The position numbers and the translations under genes were made by a program. A DNA stretch of 64,000 nucleotides from Streptomyces sp. TRM70350. GTDB taxonomy: Bacteria > Actinomycetota > Actinomycetes > Streptomycetales > Streptomycetaceae. The notes under the pieces were generated by a model. That model worked only from the letters and a program-made list of their open reading frames with translations, did not search any database and was not told the origin of the DNA. Shown here piece by piece: positions 42,907 through 51,550 of this stretch. Where the stretch lies: the NCBI RefSeq assembly GCF_019219825.1, contig NZ_JAHUXH010000033.1:1-64000 (forward strand), given 5' to 3'. Numbering within the stretch: the stretch's first letter is position 1; every line of letters begins with the position of its first letter.

Positions 42907-43695
42907 ATGGCGACTCTTCCGAACCCGCTGCCCACGCTGGCGACCGACCCGAGCGGCCGTTCCCTCGGTCTCACGCTGCAGCCCGGGACACTGATCGATG
43001 TCACGGACGAAGGCCGCTGGCACGAGCCGCTGTTGTGGCACGCCGTGCAGCCCGCGACCCCCGGTGACTGGACGGCGTTGGCACCGGCCCGCCGCACCGC
43101 GGGCCTGCTCCCGCTGCTCATAGACGTCGGCGGCAGCCAGGGCGGGCCCGAGGGCTGGGAACTGATGCCCGGCGACACCTCGTACCCCGGGGATCACGAC
43201 CCCGACGAGGTACTGGCCGAGTACTGGGAGGACACCGAGGACGACGACTGGCCGGGCCTGGCACCCGAACCCCGGCCGGATTCCGCCTCCCCCGACCCCG
43301 ACACCCTGGCCACGGACATAGCCGACCACCTCCTCACGGACGGAACCTGGCTCAAGGAACCCCGCCTCGCCCTCGTCCCCGCCCGCCGCAGCGCCGACAT
43401 CCCGGCGGCGATCGGCTGGTCGGGCCCCGTGAACCACGAGAACGACGTGGCGCGCCTGTGCGCGGTACTCCGCTCCTGGGAGGACCGCTTCGGCGTACGC
43501 GTCGTCGCCCTCACCTTCGACCAGCTGATCCTCTCGGTCGCGGCACCGCCCACCACCCCCGCCGAAGCGCAGGCGGTGGCGGTCGAACACTTCGCGTTCT
43601 GCCCCGACACCATCAACCAGAGCAGCACCCCGTCCCTCGACGCCTACGCCGAGCAACTGATCGACCAGGAAATCTGGTCTTTCTGGTGGGACTGA
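42907..43695 (+). CDS. DUF4253 domain protein
   Basis: 262 residues from the ATG at 42907. An acidic N-terminal half (YWEDTEDDDWPGLAPEP) and a C-terminal DUF4253 domain (IGWSGPVNHENDVARLCAVL, RSWEDRFGVRVVALTFDQLI, EHFAFCPDTINQ, IDQEIWSFWWD at the end). The domain is related in pattern to SUKH-like immunity proteins, but no toxin gene is adjacent. Soluble; function unknown. Confidence 0.85.
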   Translation: MATLPNPLPTLATDPSGRSLGLTLQPGTLIDVTDEGRWHEPLLWHAVQPATPGDWTALAPARRTAGLLPLLIDVGGSQGGPEGWELMPGDTSYPGDHDPDEVLAEYWEDTEDDDWPGLAPEPRPDSASPDPDTLATDIADHLLTDGTWLKEPRLALVPARRSADIPAAIGWSGPVNHENDVARLCAVLRSWEDRFGVRVVALTFDQLILSVAAPPTTPAEAQAVAVEHFAFCPDTINQSSTPSLDAYAEQLIDQEIWSFWWD

Positions 43696-43729
43696 GCCGG
43701 AAGCCGGAAGCGGGAATGAGGACAACACC

Positions 43730-43984
43730 ATGAGCGACAAGGCGCGGAAGCTGTTCGAGGCGCTTGACCTGGACAAGAACGGGACCCTGACCCGCGAAGA
43801 GGTGATCACCGCCCTGCGCACGAAGGGCCCCACCCTCGCCGCCTCCGGCGTTCTGCCGTTCTGGGGCGTGGGAGACGCCGACGCCTCCTCCGCACTGTTC
43901 GACGCGGCCGACCAGAACGGGGACGCCGTACTGACCCTGGAGGAGTTCTCGGCGGTGGTGGACCGCCGTTTCGGCTGGCGCTGA
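43730..43984 (+). CDS. EF-hand calcium-binding protein
   Basis: 84 residues with two EF-hand loops: DLDKNGTLTREE (13-24) and DQNGDAVLTLEE (61-72), both with acidic residues at positions 1, 3 and 12. A calmodulin-like small protein as found in several Streptomyces. It follows the DUF4253 gene by 34 nt. Confidence 0.92.
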   Translation: MSDKARKLFEALDLDKNGTLTREEVITALRTKGPTLAASGVLPFWGVGDADASSALFDAADQNGDAVLTLEEFSAVVDRRFGWR

Positions 43985-44039
43985 CATTCCGCCCACCTGG
44001 TGCGACGCTGGAGTGAGGAGTGCGAGCCCGGGAGGCCCG

Positions 44040-45515
44040 ATGGGACGCGATGTCCCGGAGGTGGTCTTCACCCGCGAGGACCGCCGCCGGTACCGGATCA
44101 AGGTGCAGAGGTGCCTCGACGCGTTCGCCCAGATGCTGCGCGAGGCGCGGTTCGAGTCCGAGCGACCGCAGGTGGGGCTGGAGATCGAGCTGAACCTGGT
44201 CGACGACGCCGCCGAGCCCGCCATGCGCAACAGCGACGTACTGGAGGCGATCGCGGACCCGGCGTGGTCCACGGAGCTGGGCCGGTTCAACCTGGAGATC
44301 AACGTCCCGCCCCGCCGGCTGACCGAGGGCGGCCCCGACTCCTGGGAGTCCGAGATCCGCGCCGCGCTCAACCACGCCGACGAACGAGCCAGGTCGGTCG
44401 GCGCGCACCTGATCATGATCGGTATCCTCCCCACACTCCGCCAGGAGGACGTCGGTGAGTGCGCGCTGTCCGAGAACCCGCGCTACCGGCTGCTCAACGA
44501 CCAGGTCTTCGCCGCCCGGGGCGAGGACCTGCGCATCGAGGTGGACGGCGTCGACCGGCTGCGGACCTACGCCGACACGATCACCCCGGAAGCCGCCTGC
44601 ACCAGCACCCAGTTCCACCTCCAGGTCTCCCCGGAGGAGTTCCCCGGCTACTGGAACGCGGCCCAGGCCATCGCCGGGATCCAGGTCGCGCTGGCGGCCA
44701 ACGCGCCGTTCCTGTTCGGCAAGGAACTGTGGCACGAGACCCGTATCCCCCTCTTCGAACAGGCAACCGACACCCGCCCGCAGGAGATCAAGGTGCAGGG
44801 GGTGCGGCCCCGGGTCTGGTTCGGGGAACGCTGGATCAACAGCGTCTTCGACCTCTTCGAGGAGAACCTCCGCTACTTCCCGGCTCTCCTCCCCCTGTGC
44901 GACGAACAGGACCCCCTGGAGACACTGGAGCGGGGCGACATCCCGGAACTCGGCGAGCTGACCCTCCACAACGGCACCGTCTACCGCTGGAACCGCCCGG
45001 TCTACGCCATCGCCCACGACAAACCGCACGTCAGGGTCGAGAACCGGGTACTGCCCGCCGGCCCGACCGTCGCCGACACCCTCGCCAACGGCGCCTTCTA
45101 CTACGGCCTCACCCGCGCCCTGGTGGAGGAGGAACGCCCGGTGTGGTCCCGGATGTCCTTCGCGGCCGCCGAGGACAACCTGCACACGGCGGCCCGCCAC
45201 GGCATGGACGCGCTGCTGTACTGGCCCGGCATGGGCGAGGTCCCGGCCCCCGAACTGGTCCTGCGGCGCCTACTCCCCCTCGCCCACCGGGGCCTGGAAC
45301 ACTCCGGCATGGACGAGGCCTGGCGAGAACCCCTGCTCGGCATCATCGAGCAGCGCTGCGTCACGGCCCGCAACGGAGCGGTCTGGCAGAAGGAGATGTT
45401 CCACCGAGCCGCCACCCACGCGCCCGGCCGCCACGAGGCCCTGCGCCGCATGACGCAGCTCTACATCGACTACATGCACCTCAACGCCCCGGCCCACACC
45501 TGGCCGGTCGACTGA
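44040..45515 (+). CDS. Glutamate-cysteine ligase family protein (GCS2)
   Basis: 491 residues from the ATG at 44040, four nt after GGGAGG; a GTG at 44013 is less likely. The GCS2 signature VGLEIELNLVDDAAEPAMRN (about 39-58) carries the metal-binding Glu residues, followed by FNLEINVPPRRL, TSTQFHLQVSPEEF, LAANAPFLFGKEL and VRVENRVLPAGPT-type segments. It is therefore a complete ATP-dependent carboxylate-amine ligase. The real substrate could be glutamate plus cysteine or another amine; it is not next to ergothioneine or mycothiol genes. Contrast with the more degenerate relative at 35492. Confidence 0.88.
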   Translation: MGRDVPEVVFTREDRRRYRIKVQRCLDAFAQMLREARFESERPQVGLEIELNLVDDAAEPAMRNSDVLEAIADPAWSTELGRFNLEINVPPRRLTEGGPDSWESEIRAALNHADERARSVGAHLIMIGILPTLRQEDVGECALSENPRYRLLNDQVFAARGEDLRIEVDGVDRLRTYADTITPEAACTSTQFHLQVSPEEFPGYWNAAQAIAGIQVALAANAPFLFGKELWHETRIPLFEQATDTRPQEIKVQGVRPRVWFGERWINSVFDLFEENLRYFPALLPLCDEQDPLETLERGDIPELGELTLHNGTVYRWNRPVYAIAHDKPHVRVENRVLPAGPTVADTLANGAFYYGLTRALVEEERPVWSRMSFAAAEDNLHTAARHGMDALLYWPGMGEVPAPELVLRRLLPLAHRGLEHSGMDEAWREPLLGIIEQRCVTARNGAVWQKEMFHRAATHAPGRHEALRRMTQLYIDYMHLNAPAHTWPVD

Positions 45516-45580
45516 CGGGAGCCCGGAACCTCAGATCCGGGCCCTGGAGCCGACAGACCAACCGCGCAGCGCCGCGGCCG

Positions 45581-48500
45581 TCAGGGAGATGCCGTCACGG
45601 GCACGGTGGCCGAGTACTGGACGGTGCCGAAGGCGGAGACCTTGGCCAGCGCCCACCAGTCGCCGCCGCTCTCGCCGCTGTCGCTCGTGTCGCCGGGTCG
45701 GTGCGTCACGGCGTAGTGGAGTTCCGTCACGGCTCTCGGGGACACGGTGAATCCCTGGATCCGGGGCGTGATCGCGACGGCGTCGCCGGGGGCGCCCCAC
45801 GTGCCGTACGGGCTGATGATGCGGGCCTCACCGCGGACTTCGCTCAGCGCCTGGCCGGTCAGGCGCAGGACGAGGCGATCGGGCGCGGGGTGGGAGAGGT
45901 CGATGCCGAAGGGAGCGACCTCTGAGCCTCCCCCGACGGCGACGGGCAGCGCGTCCTCCAGGATCTGGCCGATACCGTCGAGGATGCGGGCCGCCACGAA
46001 GTACGTGCCCGGTGCCGCACCCTTCTCCGGCCGCACGGTGATGTCGAACTCCGCGAACTCGCCCGGAGCCAGGTCGTACCGGAGTGGCGCGTGCGCTGCC
46101 ACGGTGAGGCCCGCCGGGACGCACAGGGAGACAGTGCCCCTGGCCGGGAGGACGGAGGTCGCGACGGTGATGCGTATGGTTTCCGTGACTCCCGCTGAAG
46201 ACGCCTCGCTCTTCGTGCTGCCCGCGGGCTCGCCGGCCTCCCCCGCCTCAGCGCCCTCGCCGAGCCGTTCGGTGCGCTCCAGGCGGAGGCTGACCGGGAG
46301 ATGACCGAGGGGGGCCGGGCCTGTGTTGTGCAGCCAGTAGCGGGTGAAGACGGGCTGGACGGGTTCGCGGGCCGGGCCGCTGCCAGCGGGTTCCGATGTG
46401 GGCCGGTCCGACCGGGACGGGGCCGGGTCGGAGGCGGACAGGCCCGAGCGGCCGGACAGGCCGGGGCGGGCCGCGATCGTCGCGACGTCCGCCGCCGCCA
46501 GGCCGATGCTCAGCGAACCGTCCGCGTCGGCGGTCAGCGGTCGTACCGTGCGCTGTTCCAGCAGGTCCGTGGCCTCACCGGCCGTGAACCCGCCGTGTCC
46601 GCCGTGCAGGCGGACCCGCGCGGTCACCGGCCGGCCCTCCGACTCGTACAGGCGCATGACCAGGCCGTCGGAGGCGGGGTCGGTGTCGCCGGGGAGGCCG
46701 GAGGCCATGGGGTTGCCGCGCGGCTTGAGCGCGGAGAGCACGACGTTCGCCGGTTCGACGGTCAGGAGGGAGGTGCGGGGCGGGAGTTCGCCGTCGGAGG
46801 GAGTGGTGGGCAGGGCGAGCAGGGGATGGTTCGCCTCGCGTCCGGCGCGTACGAAGCCTGCCTGGCGCCAGCCGCCCGGTCCGGCGACGAGGCTGTAGTG
46901 GAAGTCGTGCGTCCAGTGCTGGAGGGCGAAGCTGCTGCCGTCGGGGGCGGTGCGGCGCGGCCCGTCGAGCCAGACGCCGCTGGGCCAGTCGGTGCAGGAA
47001 CGCATGAGGGAGAGGTAGAGGGTGCCGTCGGTGGTGGCGACGGAACCGGGGGTGCCGTGATTGACCAGGGCGGCGGAATAGTCGTCGGCGGGTTCGGCCG
47101 TGGTGGGCAGGCAGTCGGGTACGGGGACGTCGATCACCGCGTCGGAGAGGTCGGCGGTGAGGGCGTCGGTGTCGCTGACGATCAGTACCGGGAGATCGCG
47201 CGGGCCGCGCAGGTCGGCGCCGGGCACCCAGGCTTCGCGGCGGGTACGGGCTGCGGGCACGAAGACGCGGCCGTGTGTGGCGAGGGCCGCGCGGTAGGCG
47301 GCTTCGTCCGCTCCGGTGGCGGCCAGGACGCGTTCGGTGAAGGCGTTGTCAGTGCCGGGTGCCACTCTGATGTCGGGGAGGTTGGAGTCCGCGTCGAGAG
47401 AGCCGTGGCGCGGGCCGTCCGGGCGTGTGCAGGTTGCGGTCACGCCCTGGGCGACGAGAGCGGCGAGGAGGGGGCGTACATCATGGTCTTCGGGGGCGAT
47501 CACTTCGGCGACGCCGATGGCGTGCGACAGCGCGCTGCGCCCGCTGCCGTCACCGGTGCCGGAGTCGGCCGAGTCGGCCGGATGCAGGGCGATGCGGGCG
47601 GTCGTGGAGAGCCCGGCCCAGGTGTGTGCGGGGTTGTCCAGCGTCCACAGGTGCTCGGCGGTGTCGGTCTCCGGGAAGCCGAAAGGCCGCCCGATCGCGG
47701 CGAATCCGACCTCGGAGACCGGCAGGGTGCCGGGCAGGTCGAGGTCGAAGCGGACCCGCAGCAGCCTGTCCTCACCGATGGAGCCGTCCACGCGGGTGCG
47801 GAAGTCGATGCGGGAGCTGCCGTGGAGGAGGGTGGCCGTCTGTGTGAACCGCAGGGTGTCCAGGCGCACTTCGGTGGTGATCCGCGCGCCGACGGCGGAG
47901 CGCTCGACGCGTACGGAGGTGGCGGGCCGGGCGCCGGTGCCCGTGCCGGGCCCCTTGGGGAGCAGATGCCAGGGGCCCTCGCCCCAGACGGGGTGGGTCG
48001 TGTACTCGTCCTGCAGGGTCAGTTCGCCGCCGAGGCCGCCCGGGCGGAGGAGTTCGCGGCCGGTGCGCAGATCGGAGATGCGGCTCAGCGCACCGCCGCG
48101 GTCGGGGTCGGCCTCGATCCGGAAGATCTCGTTCTCGATGGTGGTGGCGTCCGCGACGAGGGCCCAGCCGGTGGTAGCCGGTTCGGGTTCGGTGTCCGGT
48201 CGGGGTGCGGTGCCCGGTCCGGACTCGGTGTCCTGTCCGGGCTCGGTGGACGCCCCGGGTTCGACGAGCTGGTAGACGCGGTGGCCGAGCGAGGGTACGC
48301 CCCGGGCGAGGAAGGAGAGAGCGGAGCCTTCGGTGACCGAGGGCACAGGCCGCCCGGCCTCGTCCCGGACCTCTGCGCCTGCCGCACCGTCCACGGTGAC
48401 GAGGCCGTCCCGTTCCCAGGAGAGGGTGTTCGCGACCAGCAGGGGCCGCCCCGGCGTGTGCGCGCTGCCGCGGGTGTCGGTTCGGGCGGCGAGCTGCCCC

Positions 48501-50122
48501 AGCGCGTCCGTCCGCACCCTGTCGCCGAGTTCGTACGCCTCACGCCAGTTGTCGGCGAGATCGAGATAGACCTGGTCGGACTCGGTGCCCGTGACGGCGT
48601 CGTGGTGCGCACCATAGGCGAGGAGGCGCCACGCCTTGTCGAGTGCCTCGCTGGGAAAGCGCTCGCCGAAGAGGCTTGCGAGGGCGGCTAGCCGTTCCCC
48701 GTCGAGTACGGCCGTCTCGGCGGCCCGCTGCGCCTGCTTCGTGTCGATGTACGAGACGTCCTTGCCGGTGAAGACCGGGTTCATGTCACGGGTCTGCGGC
48801 GTGATCACGCTCGTCGTACGCGAGCGGGACGGGGACTGCGCCTCACGCCGCACGGCCGCGAAGAAGTCCCGCGGCAGGCCCATCGTGAAGCGTGGCCAGA
48901 CATAGCGCTTGGCCCACTCCCGGTGGATCTCGGTGCACCAGCGCGACGGCACGTTGTGGTCGTGGCCCACCGGCAGCATCACATTGCGCGTGGCGGCGAC
49001 CTTCTTCAGCTGCGCGTACTGGTCATACGCGGCCACCATCGCGGCCTCGAGCGAGTCGGTCCGGTGGATGGCCCAGCCGGCGGTGTAGTGCGCGCCCATG
49101 TAGTGGGTGAGGACGCCGCGACCGCTGGGCGCGATCCACTCGAACTCGCTGGGGAACTGCATCCGCGCGATGTCCCCGGTATGCCCGATGGGCCCGGAGT
49201 TGTGGAAGGGGCCGCGCGCCCAGGCGCTGGAGTCGAGTCCGGCGTCGGCCATGATCCCGGGGTGCGCCGGGTCGTGACCGAACACGTCGAGCAGCCACCC
49301 GGAACGCGGATCACCGCCGAGTACGTCCCGCTGGTAGCCGATGCCGTAGACGGTGTTGCGGATCGTCGACTCGGGGTGGGTGAGGTTGGTGTTGGGCTCG
49401 TTGTAGCTGCCGCCGACCAGTTCGATCCGGTCGTCGCGCAGGAAGCGGCGCAGGTCGGCCCGGTCGCGTGGGAAGGCGTCCCAGTGCGGCTTGAGATAGT
49501 CGATCTCCGCGAGCACGAAGCGGTAGTCGTCGTCGTGCCGGGCCGAGTCGAGGTGGGCACGTACGAGGTCGAAGGCGCTGCGCACATGGGGCGGGCGGAG
49601 CCGGTCCACCCAGGGCAGATCGGGGAGTTCGTGGCGGACTTCGGTGAAGCCTGCCTGGGTGTTCCACCAGACCGGGTCGTAGTGGAAGTGGGAGACCATC
49701 CACATGGTCCAGCCGGTGGCCTCGGCCGTGACGGTCGCCTCGGCGGTGCAGCGGTGGGCGCCGGAGTCCTCCGTGGTGGTGCGGGCGGCTCCGGAGTCGA
49801 CGGCGGCGGGGCACGAGGCGCTGGAGCCGACGGCGGTGAGGCGGGCGGCTTCGCAGTCCTCGGCGGTCTCGGCGATCGCGGTGACCCGGTGCAGCGATCC
49901 GGCGGGGGCCGGGGCCGAGAAGACGACCCCGACCTCGGCGACGGCCTCCCGTCCCGGCCCGGGTGCGGCGATCAGCGCCGGTTCCGGCGTGCTGACCGTC
50001 GGCCCTTCGACCCGGACCCGTACGCGGCCGGTCCCGCCCTGCAGGGTCACACGTACGACCTGGCGGGGGGACTGCTGCGTACCGACGAAGAGGTCGGTGG
50101 ACCGGACGTCGCGGATCCGCAT
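45581..50122 (-). CDS. GH38 family alpha-mannosidase
   Basis: 1513 residues from the ATG at 50122 (MRIRDVRSTDLFVG); the upstream extension is repeat-derived. An N-terminal about 140-residue domain precedes the GH38 catalytic domain: MVSHFHYDPVWWNTQ (about 143-157, zinc ligands His/Asp) and WLLDVFGHDPAHPG, whose Asp at about 278 is the expected nucleophile. AYGAHHDAVTGTESDQ is the second zinc-ligand region. The mannosidase middle and beta-sandwich domains follow, with a Pro/Glu/Thr/Gly linker near residues 625-650. The C-terminus holds a NEW3-like domain (GAAPGTYFVAARILDGIGQ) before the last about 100 residues. Larger than the common about 1000 residues. No signal peptide; likely cytoplasmic, acting on imported glycans. 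Confidence 0.88.
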   Translation of the reverse strand: MRIRDVRSTDLFVGTQQSPRQVVRVTLQGGTGRVRVRVEGPTVSTPEPALIAAPGPGREAVAEVGVVFSAPAPAGSLHRVTAIAETAEDCEAARLTAVGSSASCPAAVDSGAARTTTEDSGAHRCTAEATVTAEATGWTMWMVSHFHYDPVWWNTQAGFTEVRHELPDLPWVDRLRPPHVRSAFDLVRAHLDSARHDDDYRFVLAEIDYLKPHWDAFPRDRADLRRFLRDDRIELVGGSYNEPNTNLTHPESTIRNTVYGIGYQRDVLGGDPRSGWLLDVFGHDPAHPGIMADAGLDSSAWARGPFHNSGPIGHTGDIARMQFPSEFEWIAPSGRGVLTHYMGAHYTAGWAIHRTDSLEAAMVAAYDQYAQLKKVAATRNVMLPVGHDHNVPSRWCTEIHREWAKRYVWPRFTMGLPRDFFAAVRREAQSPSRSRTTSVITPQTRDMNPVFTGKDVSYIDTKQAQRAAETAVLDGERLAALASLFGERFPSEALDKAWRLLAYGAHHDAVTGTESDQVYLDLADNWREAYELGDRVRTDALGQLAARTDTRGSAHTPGRPLLVANTLSWERDGLVTVDGAAGAEVRDEAGRPVPSVTEGSALSFLARGVPSLGHRVYQLVEPGASTEPGQDTESGPGTAPRPDTEPEPATTGWALVADATTIENEIFRIEADPDRGGALSRISDLRTGRELLRPGGLGGELTLQDEYTTHPVWGEGPWHLLPKGPGTGTGARPATSVRVERSAVGARITTEVRLDTLRFTQTATLLHGSSRIDFRTRVDGSIGEDRLLRVRFDLDLPGTLPVSEVGFAAIGRPFGFPETDTAEHLWTLDNPAHTWAGLSTTARIALHPADSADSGTGDGSGRSALSHAIGVAEVIAPEDHDVRPLLAALVAQGVTATCTRPDGPRHGSLDADSNLPDIRVAPGTDNAFTERVLAATGADEAAYRAALATHGRVFVPAARTRREAWVPGADLRGPRDLPVLIVSDTDALTADLSDAVIDVPVPDCLPTTAEPADDYSAALVNHGTPGSVATTDGTLYLSLMRSCTDWPSGVWLDGPRRTAPDGSSFALQHWTHDFHYSLVAGPGGWRQAGFVRAGREANHPLLALPTTPSDGELPPRTSLLTVEPANVVLSALKPRGNPMASGLPGDTDPASDGLVMRLYESEGRPVTARVRLHGGHGGFTAGEATDLLEQRTVRPLTADADGSLSIGLAAADVATIAARPGLSGRSGLSASDPAPSRSDRPTSEPAGSGPAREPVQPVFTRYWLHNTGPAPLGHLPVSLRLERTERLGEGAEAGEAGEPAGSTKSEASSAGVTETIRITVATSVLPARGTVSLCVPAGLTVAAHAPLRYDLAPGEFAEFDITVRPEKGAAPGTYFVAARILDGIGQILEDALPVAVGGGSEVAPFGIDLSHPAPDRLVLRLTGQALSEVRGEARIISPYGTWGAPGDAVAITPRIQGFTVSPRAVTELHYAVTHRPGDTSDSGESGGDWWALAKVSAFGTVQYSATVPVTASP

Positions 50123-50144
50123 GCTGGCGTGGGCCTTTCGGTGG

Positions 50145-50215
50145 CTGTACGGGAGGTGGCTGGTTGGGCGGCGGCTGGATGGGCGGCGACTGTAGAGGCG
50201 GTGGCTGTATGGGCT
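50145..50215. repeat. Imperfect GGCGGTGGCTG-type repeats upstream of the mannosidase
   Basis: Several copies of a GGTGGCTGTA/GGGCGGCGGCTGG-like unit between the kinase and the mannosidase. The 196-nt gap (50123-50318) has no other feature. Confidence 0.5.
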
Positions 50216-50318
50216 GGTCGCAAGCGGTTGGGCACCGGTCGCGCGTCCCGGGCGGTGCGCCCTGCGGCTGGTACGTCCATCAGGGCCACGTCCAGGGGCG
50301 GTACGTCCGGGCAGCGGT

Positions 50319-51218
50319 CTACAGCAGAGCGCGGGCCAGTTCGACGGCACCCTCGACGGGCGGTACCCGCAGCGGGTGCAGTCGGGTGCCGGGGAGGTCC
50401 CTGCCGAGCGCGTCGTCGAGCGCGCTGTAGAGGGCGGCCTGGCTGAGGACGACCCCGCCGGCCAGGACGACGTCGTCCACGACGGCGCCGCGGTCGGCGA
50501 GTCGCTTCACGAGCGCGGACAGGGCCCGTCCTCCCGCGGCGATCACGTCGCGGGCGAGGTCGGACCCGGCTGCGGCGGCGCCGAAGACGGCATCGGCGTG
50601 CCGACCCCACTCCGCTGACACGTCGGCCGCGGCTTCCAGCACCCCGCCGAGCGCCGGGACTTCGACGATCCCGAGGGCGGCGAGCAGCCCGCGGGTGAGC
50701 GGATCGGGAGGATCGCCCCGGTCGTGCGCGGCGCAGACGGCACGTGCTGCCTCGCGTACGAGTCCGGCGGCGCTGCCCTCGTCACCGAGGACGGCGCCCC
50801 AGCCCCCGACACGGATCTGCGTCCCGTCGGCGAGGTGCCCGACCGCGACGGAGCCGGTGCCGGCCACCAGACCGACGCCCTGCTTGAGGCCGAGGGCGGG
50901 GACGAGGAGTTCGGCGTCGTTGACGATGCGCCGGGGCACATCGAGATGGGCACCGAGCGCCTGGTGCAGGAGGGCGCCCTGGCGCGGGGATTCGCAGCCG
51001 TGCGCCCCGACGGCGACGGATGCGGGCCTGGCCCTCGCGGGCAGGGCCTCCCGGACGAGCGCAGCGAGCCACTGCGCGGCCTCACCGGGATCGTGCGGCC
51101 GCCAGCCACTGCTCGGACGGACGGTGTCGACGACGACGTCCGTACCCGAGCAGGCGCGGAGATGGGTCTTGGTGCCGCCCACGTCGATACCGACGGCCAT
51201 GGACGCGGATTCCTGCAC
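50319..51218 (-). CDS. BadF/BadG-type sugar kinase (N-acetylglucosamine kinase-like)
   Basis: 299 residues from the GTG at 51218, four nt after GAGG; the ATG at 51200 is an alternative giving 293. Actin-fold ATPase: phosphate-1 loop GIDVGGTKTHLRA, VGAHGCESP, VAGTGSVAVGHLADG (phosphate-2), GGWGAVLGDEGSAAGL, and VVLAGGVVLSQAALY. Related to eukaryotic-type N-acetylglucosamine kinases, it probably phosphorylates a hexose or aminosugar released by the neighbouring hydrolases. Same strand as the mannosidase and divergent from the ROK regulator. Confidence 0.86.
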   Translation of the reverse strand: MQESASMAVGIDVGGTKTHLRACSGTDVVVDTVRPSSGWRPHDPGEAAQWLAALVREALPARARPASVAVGAHGCESPRQGALLHQALGAHLDVPRRIVNDAELLVPALGLKQGVGLVAGTGSVAVGHLADGTQIRVGGWGAVLGDEGSAAGLVREAARAVCAAHDRGDPPDPLTRGLLAALGIVEVPALGGVLEAAADVSAEWGRHADAVFGAAAAGSDLARDVIAAGGRALSALVKRLADRGAVVDDVVLAGGVVLSQAALYSALDDALGRDLPGTRLHPLRVPPVEGAVELARALL

Positions 51219-51419
51219 GGATCCTCTTTCGTCGTTGCGCGGTGATTCCATGCGTAGCGAACGGCGGGCGAACCGTGCCTGGGCGCGCGAGAGCCGTTGC
51301 CTCGCAACGGGCCCCGCGGATCAGGAGCGTGGGCGTCGCCAGGCGAGCAGCGGTCGAGCGGTCGGGAAGCCCCGGGACGGGCTTCTGATGAGCGCGGCAG
51401 GCGAGTACCGCGCGAGTTC

Positions 51420-51437
51420 GTTAGGAAGTTAACTAAC
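51420..51437. promoter_or_regulatory. Probable ROK-repressor operator
   Basis: GTTAGGAAGTTAACTAAC is a palindrome with perfect GTTAG/CTAAC arms and an inner AGTTAACT. It lies in the divergent region between the kinase-mannosidase genes and the ROK regulator, in otherwise GC-rich DNA. TTAGGAA-like sites of this form are known operators of actinobacterial ROK repressors. Confidence 0.65.
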
Positions 51438-51481
51438 CAAGTAGGGTGCGTCAAGAGGCACGGAATCCCGATGCCCTGCGA

Positions 51482-51526
51482 CCTTGCGACCAGACGCCTT
51501 GCGACCACACGCCTCGCGACCAGACG
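51482..51526. repeat. 15-bp tandem repeat in ROK leader
   Basis: Three copies of CCTTGCGACCAGACG (third begins CCTCG) directly between the palindrome and the regulator start. It is probably replication slippage; it alters spacing between promoter and gene. Confidence 0.75.
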
Positions 51527-51550
51527 CTGCGGCACGACCTGAGGGAGAAC

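Noticed and set aside
46301..48691. 796-codon plus-strand open frame inside the mannosidase gene
   Set aside because: Low-complexity Gly/Ala/Arg/Val sequence antisense to well-supported GH38 domains.
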